DNA from: Desulfuromonadales bacterium
GTDB lineage: Bacteria > Desulfobacterota > Desulfuromonadia > Desulfuromonadales > UBA2294
Length of the DNA stretch: 5,125 nucleotides
Assembly (NCBI GenBank): GCA_030591795.1
Contig: JAUVAJ010000159.1
Span: 1 to 5,125, forward strand
Direction: 5' to 3'
Shown: positions 1-4,529 of the stretch, in pieces
Numbering within the stretch: position 1 is the stretch's first letter
Layout: every line of letters starts with the position of its first letter
Notes under the pieces: generated by a model
Databases searched by the model: none
What the model saw: the letters and a program-made list of their open reading frames with translations, nothing else
What the model was told of the DNA's origin: nothing
Translations under genes and position numbers: made by a program

Positions 1-27
1 AGAAGTGTATGAAATTCGTAAAATAAA

Positions 28-56
28 TTGAGACTCCGGCCATATTCGGCTAGAAT
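28..56 (+). promoter_or_regulatory. Sigma70-type promoter of the H1-like gene
   Basis: A -35 box TTGAGA (28-33, 5 of 6 consensus bases) and a -10 box TAGAAT (51-56, 5 of 6) are separated by exactly 17 bp. Transcription should start near 62-64, giving a leader of about 28 nt. This also argues against the upstream in-frame ATG at 28, which lies inside the -35 box and so would be upstream of the transcript. Seen directly; activity is inferred. Confidence 0.7.
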
Positions 57-76
57 GTATCAATTGCTTTGTTATC

Positions 77-83
77 AGGAGGT
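77..83 (+). promoter_or_regulatory. Perfect Shine-Dalgarno that fixes the start at 91
   Basis: AGGAGGT is fully complementary to the 16S rRNA 3' end and lies 7 nt before the ATG at 91. Together with the promoter at 28-56 it fixes the start at 91 rather than the longer in-frame alternative at 28. Such a strong site suggests high translation, which fits an abundant nucleoid-type protein. Confidence 0.85.
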
Positions 84-90
84 TCATGCT

Positions 91-534
91 ATGGGATTAA
101 GTGATCGTAGAAAAGAACTGAAGCGGCGTCGTCAACGGCGAAATAAACGTTTGAAGGCTCGTCGTCAGGAAGAGATGGCAGCGCTCGGTAAAAGGGTGAC
201 AGTAAGTAAGCCGGCTTTAAAAGTAGAGAAAAAAGAAGAGACCGTTGTTAAGAAGTCGGTCGTTCGTAAAACGGCAGCCAAGAAAGAAGCGGCTCCAGCA
301 GAAGAGAAGCCGAAGAAGGCAGCAGCAAAGAAAGCACCAGCTAAAAAAGCTGAGGCGACAGAAGCAAAGCCCAAAAAGGCTCCGGCCAAGAAGGCAGCGG
401 CTAAGAAAGAGACGGCTGAAGAGAAACCGAAAAAAGCTCCGGCCAAGAAACCGGCAGCTAAGAAAGATGCGGCAGAAGCCAAGCCGAAGAAGGCTCCGGC
501 CAAGAAACCGGCAGCTAAGAAAAAAGCAGAATAG
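91..534 (+). CDS. Histone H1-like Lys/Ala-rich DNA-binding protein
   Basis: This 147-residue, strongly basic, low-complexity protein has no Cys, Trp, Tyr, Phe, His or Ile. It has two parts. Residues 1-35 form an Arg-rich head with 11 arginines and clusters such as KRRRQRR. After a linker (36-72) with the last arginine at R59, residues 73-147 form a Lys/Ala/Pro tail of four KPKKA-type repeats with no arginine. AAKK/PAKK tails are typical of eukaryotic H1 C-termini and of bacterial H1-like proteins such as the Hc1/AlgP-like group, which bind DNA non-specifically and compact the nucleoid. A role in binding DNA or RNA is therefore inferred from composition; no folded domain is recognisable. The gene has its own promoter, an ideal ribosome binding site, tandem stops (TAG TAG, 532-537) and a terminator, so it is monocistronic and probably well expressed. 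The head could instead be an RNA- or ribosome-binding segment. Confidence 0.85.
   Translation: MGLSDRRKELKRRRQRRNKRLKARRQEEMAALGKRVTVSKPALKVEKKEETVVKKSVVRKTAAKKEAAPAEEKPKKAAAKKAPAKKAEATEAKPKKAPAKKAAAKKETAEEKPKKAPAKKPAAKKDAAEAKPKKAPAKKPAAKKKAE
307..531 (+). repeat. In-frame tandem repeat, four units of about 57 bp
   Basis: Four head-to-tail units begin at 307, 367, 424 and 481 and are 60, 57, 57 and 51 bp long. Each encodes KPKKA-A/P-AKK-x-x-AKK followed by an acidic/alanine spacer. Units 3 and 4 are nearly identical at the DNA level over their first 42 bp (424-465 and 481-522), differing mainly at synonymous third positions, which indicates recent duplication. Unit 1 has one extra codon and the most divergent sequence. 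Unit lengths are multiples of three, so copy number can change without a frameshift. Confidence 0.85.
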
Positions 535-558
535 TAGCGATATTTTTATAGTGAATAT

Positions 559-599
559 AAAACCGGCGACAGATCTAATTCTGTCGCCGGTTTTTGTTT
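559..599 (+). terminator. Strong intrinsic terminator
   Basis: A perfect 14-bp stem (559-572 with 581-594) has a 10-bp GC-rich core and an 8-nt loop (573-580). It is followed by a T-rich run, TTTTTGTTT at 591-599. It lies 25 nt after the H1-like stop codon. Read from the other strand, the stem is followed only by a short TTTTAT tract, so it may also stop leftward transcription from the convergent gene, but more weakly. Confidence 0.93.
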
Positions 600-618
600 G
601 AATCTAATATAATAAACT

Positions 619-691
619 GAGATCTCTCACTTCGTTCGAGATGACAAACTTTGATAGTTGCAGCTTTGTCATTTCGACCATCGGGAGAAAT
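619..691. repeat. Degenerate inverted repeat, REP/MITE-like
   Basis: The arms 637-648 (CGAGATGACAAA) and 665-676 (TTTGTCATTTCG) are inverted copies matching at 11 of 12 positions around a 16-nt spacer. Weaker similarity extends outward to about 619 and 691. Each arm can also fold alone. 671-691 forms a 5-bp stem plus a 2-bp stem separated by tandem G-A/A-G mismatches, with a 3-nt loop. 619-626 is the 8-bp palindrome GAGATCTC. The arms resemble, from memory, dispersed intergenic repeats in several bacterial phyla with cores like TTCGTTCGAGATGACA and GTCATTTCGACC. Family membership cannot be checked here. It sits between convergent genes, as REP-type elements usually do. No open reading frame is present in 600-720. 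Confidence 0.6.
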
Positions 692-720
692 ATTGGGTTA
701 GAGTTAATGCAACTACATCA

Positions 721-1377
721 TCAGCCGACCTTAACCGTTAGCTCCCCAACCTGATCAATCCTGGCCACCAACGTGTCGCCGCTGACAATCGGCCCGACCC
801 CGGCCGGAGTGCCGGTGAGGATGATGTCCCCCTCTTCAAGCGTGAAGATTGCTGAGAACTCGGCAATGATCTGCGCGACATCGCGCATCATCATGCCGGT
901 ATTACCGTTCTGGCGGAGTTCTCCATTGACCGTGAGGGTCAGGGGGAGGTTGCTCGGATCGGGAATCAGATCGGCCGGAACAAAATCGGAGAGCGGGCAA
1001 GCGGTGTCGAATCCTTTGGCGATTTCCCACGGCAGGCCTTTCTCTTTTTGCTGGCTCTGGACATCACGCAGGGTCAGATCGATGGCGATGCCGTAGCCGG
1101 CAACATGGTCGAATACGTCCTCTTCTTTGATGTCCTTACCGGTTTTGCCGATCAGCACTGCCAATTCCACTTCGTGATGACAGTCGGTTGAATATTCGGG
1201 AATTATGATTGTGCCACCATCCGGCAGGATGCTGGTCGTCGGTTTGATGAAAATAACCGGTTTGTCCGGCAGTTCGTTGCCTAGCTCCTTGATGTGATCC
1301 GAGTAGTTGCGTCCGAGGCAGACGATTTTGCCCGGATGAATGGCGGTGCTGCGGCCGACCAGTTTAATTGAGTACAT
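721..1377 (-). CDS. FAHD1-like fumarylacetoacetate hydrolase family enzyme
   Basis: This 218-residue cytoplasmic enzyme covers the whole single-domain FAH fold, as in human FAHD1 and bacterial YcgM-type proteins. Visible signatures are GRNY at 22-25, the metal-binding pair E69/E71 in HHEVELAVLIG, the third metal ligand D100 followed by RDVQ, the lysine K121 in KGLPWEIAKGF, and TGTPAGVGP at 188-196. The H28/E31 pair matches the His-Glu dyad that FAHD1 uses for C-C bond cleavage. Family members bind Mg2+ or Mn2+ and act on small 2-oxo acids: acylpyruvate hydrolysis, oxaloacetate decarboxylation or keto-enol tautomerisation, or homologous steps of aromatic degradation. Similarity to FAHD1 makes oxaloacetate or acylpyruvate the likeliest substrate; no aromatic-catabolic gene is nearby. 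The ATG at 1377 is preceded by AAGGA (1386-1390) at 8-nt spacing. The gene is convergent with the H1-like gene and lies 119 nt downstream of ccdA. Confidence 0.9.
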   Translation of the reverse strand: MYSIKLVGRSTAIHPGKIVCLGRNYSDHIKELGNELPDKPVIFIKPTTSILPDGGTIIIPEYSTDCHHEVELAVLIGKTGKDIKEEDVFDHVAGYGIAIDLTLRDVQSQQKEKGLPWEIAKGFDTACPLSDFVPADLIPDPSNLPLTLTVNGELRQNGNTGMMMRDVAQIIAEFSAIFTLEEGDIILTGTPAGVGPIVSGDTLVARIDQVGELTVKVG

Positions 1378-1418
1378 GGCATTTTTCCTTTTTCAGATGA
1401 GGTCAGCTGCCAACATAG

Positions 1419-1424
1419 ATTATA
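1419..1424 (-). promoter_or_regulatory. Possible -10 box for the FAHD1-like gene
   Basis: A perfect TATAAT on the minus strand lies 41 nt before the start codon and would give a leader of about 35 nt. No good -35 hexamer sits 16-18 bp upstream; the region there reads as C-rich. A TTGCAC occurs but only 11 bp away. The 119-nt gap (1378-1496) has no clear terminator after ccdA, so read-through from the ccdA operon is equally possible. Confidence 0.35.
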
Positions 1425-1496
1425 CGTCACCCTCGGTGCAAGGGGAGAATTGGCAGAAAGAACAGGTAGGGTTGCCGTTTATAGTGTTTCCATGCT

Positions 1497-2159
1497 TTAC
1501 GTTGACATCCCGATCGCCAGCATTCCTGTGGTCAGGATATAGATGCCGAAACCGATCAGCAGGCCGCCGCTGATCAGGCGGATTGCAACGGGATGGCTGT
1601 TGACCATACGAATTTTCTGACGTACAGATTGTGATGCATAGCCTGCCAGCAGCATCGGGATCGCGAAACCAAGTGAGTAGAAGGCGAGCAAGGTCATCCC
1701 CGATGAAAGTTTACCCTCGCTGGCTACCAGAGCCAACACCCCTGACAGCATCGGTCCCACGCAGGGGATCCAGACCAGTCCGAGCGTTAAACCGAGGATC
1801 AGCCCGGACCATCGGCCTTTGCTTTGGGTCTGAATCCGGTTAAACACGGTCAGTTTTTTAAACACGTTGATGTCGAACAGCATCATCACGCCAAAGAGGA
1901 TGACGAGGGTGCCGGCGACCTTTTCCAGGACAGGAATGATTCCGGCTACCGCCCCGCCAAAAATCGCGGTGACAGCGCCCATGAGTATGAAGCTGATACT
2001 CAATCCGGCGACGATCAGTAAAGGCCGGTACTTGTGGTCCTCTTCCGTGCCGGTGACGATGATCGGTACAACCGGCAGCACGCAGGGTGAGGCGATACTC
2101 GCAAAACCGGCGAATACAGCCATCATCAGAGACGTCATTGACAGATCAAGTGGCGTCAT
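1497..2159 (-). CDS. ccdA: CcdA/DsbD-type thiol:disulfide transmembrane protein
   Basis: This 220-residue inner-membrane protein has about six hydrophobic segments (roughly 8-33, 47-75, 78-95, 118-146, 153-173 and 191-215), the size and topology of the CcdA family. The two redox cysteines lie in the diagnostic contexts SPCVLPVVP (C26, first TM) and GLVWIPCVGP (C133, fourth TM). In the family this pair takes electrons from cytoplasmic thioredoxin and delivers them to envelope thiol proteins, for example those reducing apocytochrome c haem sites. Here the partner is probably the upstream thioredoxin-like lipoprotein, whose stop codon lies 4 nt before this ATG. There is no convincing Shine-Dalgarno at 2160-2175, so translational coupling is likely. 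In-frame ATGs at codons 8, 12 and 13 are alternatives but also lack a clear site. DsbD-like fusion domains are absent. The exact client pathway cannot be read from the window. Confidence 0.92.
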   Translation of the reverse strand: MTPLDLSMTSLMMAVFAGFASIASPCVLPVVPIIVTGTEEDHKYRPLLIVAGLSISFILMGAVTAIFGGAVAGIIPVLEKVAGTLVILFGVMMLFDINVFKKLTVFNRIQTQSKGRWSGLILGLTLGLVWIPCVGPMLSGVLALVASEGKLSSGMTLLAFYSLGFAIPMLLAGYASQSVRQKIRMVNSHPVAIRLISGGLLIGFGIYILTTGMLAIGMST

Positions 2160-2163
2160 CAGG

Positions 2164-2583
2164 TCAACCGGCAGGCAGGGACTTGAGCAACTCGCGGATG
2201 TCGTCGGCTGTTTTAACGCCTGGAGTCAGTCGCTTGATCTCTTTGCCGGAGGCATCGGCGAGCAGGATGGTTGGTAATGCGCGGATTCCGTAGGCGTAAA
2301 AGGTGTTCAGGTCCTCGGGAACGGTAGTCTGAACATAATGTATACTGACCTTGTCTGCGAGCTCAGCAGACATCCCCCTGAGAATAGAGTCTTGCATACG
2401 GCAGGGTCCACCGTTGGGATCTATAAACAATACCAGAGAAGCACCTGTCGCTTGAGCCGTTGCAGAAGTCGACACGATTGCTGCTTGAGCCTTGGTTGAC
2501 TGCGAGGATTTAGTCGTATTCTGGTCGTTTGAACAGCCGAATACCAGAAGGACGAGCATGACAAAAATAGTTCTTTTCAACAT
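2164..2583 (-). CDS. Thioredoxin-like lipoprotein lacking the nucleophilic Cys
   Basis: This 139-residue protein starts with a lipoprotein signal: K3/R4, a hydrophobic stretch 6-15, and a lipobox-like VFGC ending at C17. F15 at the -2 position is slightly atypical. S18 rather than Asp follows C17. A Ser/Thr/Ala/Gln-rich tether (18-48) leads to a thioredoxin fold at about 49-137. The beta strand SLVLFID precedes the active-site segment, and the conserved cis-proline is P104 in IRALPT. The active site reads NGGPC (57-61) where thioredoxins have WCGPC: the first, nucleophilic cysteine is G58 (codon GGT, one base from TGT) and only C61 remains. The fold assignment is confident, but ordinary dithiol chemistry is not expected. 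AGGAG (2590-2594) sits 6 nt before the ATG. The gene is first in an operon with ccdA, so a role in envelope thiol handling with CcdA is inferred. It should be anchored on the periplasmic face of a membrane. Confidence 0.85.
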   Translation of the reverse strand: MLKRTIFVMLVLLVFGCSNDQNTTKSSQSTKAQAAIVSTSATAQATGASLVLFIDPNGGPCRMQDSILRGMSAELADKVSIHYVQTTVPEDLNTFYAYGIRALPTILLADASGKEIKRLTPGVKTADDIRELLKSLPAG

Positions 2584-2623
2584 GTAACTCTCCTGTTTAG
2601 TTTAAGATGAATTTAATATTCTG

Positions 2624-2651
2624 AATATATAGTTTTTTGAAAGTCTGTCAA
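2624..2651 (-). promoter_or_regulatory. Sigma70-type promoter of the lipoprotein-ccdA operon
   Basis: On the minus strand a perfect -35 TTGACA (2646-2651) is followed after 16 bp by -10 TATATT (2624-2629, 5 of 6 consensus bases), in an A/T-rich context. The predicted transcript starts near 2617, with a leader of about 34 nt before the ATG at 2583. It is the best leftward promoter in the 2584-2775 gap and should drive the lipoprotein gene and ccdA. Confidence 0.7.
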
Positions 2652-2725
2652 GTTGTTTCGCTCTGCAGTTGGTTGTAACGCAGCGCCTGGTTGACCTTCT
2701 GCTGCGGTGGTGGCATAGAAGTAGT

Positions 2726-2734
2726 TGTTATGAT
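2726..2734 (+). promoter_or_regulatory. Candidate extended -10 promoter for the K+ channel gene
   Basis: TGTTATGAT combines an extended TG motif with the -10 hexamer TATGAT (2729-2734, 5 of 6 consensus bases). It would give a start near 2741 and a leader of about 35 nt. No matching -35 lies 16-18 bp upstream. A TTGACC at 2691-2696 has only a poor partner (CATAGA) at 17 bp. The call is therefore tentative. Confidence 0.4.
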
Positions 2735-2775
2735 ACTCTTTTGGTCATTTACTGCTATTTTATGAACGGACTCCG

Positions 2776-4470
2776 ATGAAAACAATCGCTTCAGAACTGG
2801 CCTATTTTTTACGGGGCCGCGCCAAAAAGAACCTCAAGGTACTGTTTGCCTATTGTGCTTTTCTGGTCATATTGATCCTGGTTTATGCAGTTGTGTTCCG
2901 GGTTTTAATGTGGAATCTGGAAGGGCGGGAATTCTCTTTTATCGCCGGGGTCTACTGGGCGATCACCGTCATGACCACCCTCGGGTTCGGTGATATTACC
3001 TTCCATACTGATATGGGCTATGTTTTTGCCACGGTGGTCACCCTGTCCGGGGTTATATTTTTGTTGATTATTCTTCCCTTCGGGCTGATCAGCCTGTTTC
3101 TGGCGCCATGGATCGAGGATCGACTGCGTCACCAGCCAACATACGAACTCCCTGAAGAGACCGCCGATCATGTTGTAATCTATGGCATAGACGCCATTAC
3201 CCGTGCATTTATCCATAAATTGAAGGCCCGGGGTATCCCGTTTGTTGTTGTGACGTCAGACCATGATAAAGCTTTAAAACTTGAAGAAGACGAGGGTTTG
3301 CAAGTTGTCGTCGGGTCACCTACAGACATCAAAGTGGTTATCGCAGTTCGGGCGGCTTCGGCCCGCTATATTGTCGCCAATCTGAGCGACCCGGAGAATG
3401 TTAATATCTGCCTGACGGTGCGCAGTCATTGCGAGACTCCAATTGCCACCTTGCTCGATGATTCGGAACATGCTGAATTGTTGCATCTTGCCGGAGCCAA
3501 CCAGGTCATCCCGCTGCACAAGCTTCTCGGCCGCTATCTGGCGGTCAGGTCTACTACCTGTGGTGCCAGGGCTCACATTCTGGATTCCTTCGGCGATCTC
3601 AAGATCGCCGAGACCCCGGTACATGGCACCCCCTTCGCCGGACAAACACTGCAGGATGCCGGTATCCGTCAGCAGACAGGTCTGGCGGTGATTGGCATCT
3701 GGGAGCGTGGCGTGTTTACGAGTCCCACGAATACAACAGTGCTTGCCGGTGATGCCGTGATGGTTCTTGCCGGAACGCTTGAGCAGTTGAAGACTCTGGA
3801 GCGTCTGGCCGGGGAACATAAAGAGGAAGATCTGGTGTTTATTATGGGACACGGCCGGATCGGTTGCGCTGCAGCCCGTTTTCTGGAGCACAAACCGGTG
3901 CCATTTATCCTGGTCGACCGGGAGGAAAATTTTTCATGTACCGAACATGTCCCGATTTACGGTGATGCCACGATTAAAAATACTCTTATGAGTGCTGGTA
4001 TTGACCAGGCCAAGGGCGTGATTGTCACAACCAACAGCGATAATACCAACGTGTTCCTGACGTTGGCCAGTCGGCACATGCAGCCGCACATCCGGATTGT
4101 CGCCCGGGCCAATTCCGAGGAAAATGTCGATCAACTTTATGCTGCCGGCGCCGATTTTGTTGTTTCCAACGCCTCTGTTGGGGCCGGTATCTTGCTCAAT
4201 GTTCTGGAGTCGAAAGCGAGTGCTTTCCTGACTGAGGGAATAAATGTCTTTCGCCGTTCTTTACCGGAGACGCTTGCCGGGCAGACAATAGCCGACGCAC
4301 ACATTCGATTTAAGACCGGGTGCTCAATTGTTGCAATAGCTCAGTCCGATGAAGGCGAGACCATGGTCTCGCCACCACCGGAGACCATACTTGAAGCCGG
4401 GCAAAATCTTATCCTGATCGGCACCCCCGAGCAGGAGGAAGGGTTCGATGCCCTTTTCGCCAAGGAATAA
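2776..4470 (+). CDS. Two-TM K+ channel with tandem RCK domains, GsuK-like
   Basis: This 564-residue inner-membrane channel subunit has TM1 at about 22-45, a pore helix and selectivity filter TLGFGD (68-73), and TM2 at about 80-111. Two RCK (TrkA-type) units follow, each with a nucleotide-binding Rossmann lobe and a C-lobe: RCK1 N-lobe about 131-250, RCK1 C-lobe about 274-345, RCK2 N-lobe about 352-470, RCK2 C-lobe about 488-560. RCK2 keeps the full GHGRIG motif (G358, G360, G363) and the acidic D381 that usually contacts the ribose of NAD(H). In RCK1 the same motif is degraded (G137, D139, T142). One chain thus carries both RCK layers that MthK assembles from separate subunits, the layout known for GsuK of Geobacter sulfurreducens, a channel controlled by nucleotides and Ca2+. 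Selective potassium conduction gated by intracellular ligands is inferred. Upstream pairing with the start at 2776 is weak (GGA at 2768-2770). The rhomboid gene follows after 59 nt with no terminator between. Confidence 0.92.
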   Translation: MKTIASELAYFLRGRAKKNLKVLFAYCAFLVILILVYAVVFRVLMWNLEGREFSFIAGVYWAITVMTTLGFGDITFHTDMGYVFATVVTLSGVIFLLIILPFGLISLFLAPWIEDRLRHQPTYELPEETADHVVIYGIDAITRAFIHKLKARGIPFVVVTSDHDKALKLEEDEGLQVVVGSPTDIKVVIAVRAASARYIVANLSDPENVNICLTVRSHCETPIATLLDDSEHAELLHLAGANQVIPLHKLLGRYLAVRSTTCGARAHILDSFGDLKIAETPVHGTPFAGQTLQDAGIRQQTGLAVIGIWERGVFTSPTNTTVLAGDAVMVLAGTLEQLKTLERLAGEHKEEDLVFIMGHGRIGCAAARFLEHKPVPFILVDREENFSCTEHVPIYGDATIKNTLMSAGIDQAKGVIVTTNSDNTNVFLTLASRHMQPHIRIVARANSEENVDQLYAAGADFVVSNASVGAGILLNVLESKASAFLTEGINVFRRSLPETLAGQTIADAHIRFKTGCSIVAIAQSDEGETMVSPPPETILEAGQNLILIGTPEQEEGFDALFAKE

Positions 4471-4529
4471 TCTGCTTCAGTTATGCTAACCAGCTCCCCC
4501 TTAGAATAACCAAACGAAAGATATATTGA

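Noticed and set aside
1..31. Possible tail of an upstream gene (open to stops at 24-26 or 29-31 in two frames)
   Set aside because: Only 7-9 codons are visible and two frames fit equally well, so neither can be supported.
28..90. Longer form of the H1-like protein starting at ATG 28
   Set aside because: That ATG lies within the -35 box, has no Shine-Dalgarno, and adds residues unlike the rest of the protein. The ATG at 91 has a perfect site.
165..503. Minus-strand reading frame rich in Ala/Phe/Leu across the H1-like gene
   Set aside because: It is the complement of the Lys/Ala repeats, without a start signal, and mimics a membrane protein only because AAG reads as CTT in reverse.
1431..1460. 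Sigma54-type promoter with TTGCA on the minus strand before the FAHD1-like gene
   Set aside because: No GG dinucleotide lies at the required -24 spacing from the GC of TTGCA.
2679..2706. Six-base inverted repeat CGCAGC/GCTGCG with 16-nt spacer in the divergent region
   Set aside because: Too short and too widely spaced to tell from chance. No known regulator site matches.
2691..2719. TTGACC with CATAGA at 17-bp spacing as the channel promoter
   Set aside because: The -10 matches consensus at only three positions. The extended -10 at 2726-2734 is better.
3316..3893. Long minus-strand reading frames opposite the channel gene
   Set aside because: They mirror the coding frame of a clearly recognised channel, have no ribosome binding sites, and encode no recognisable domain.
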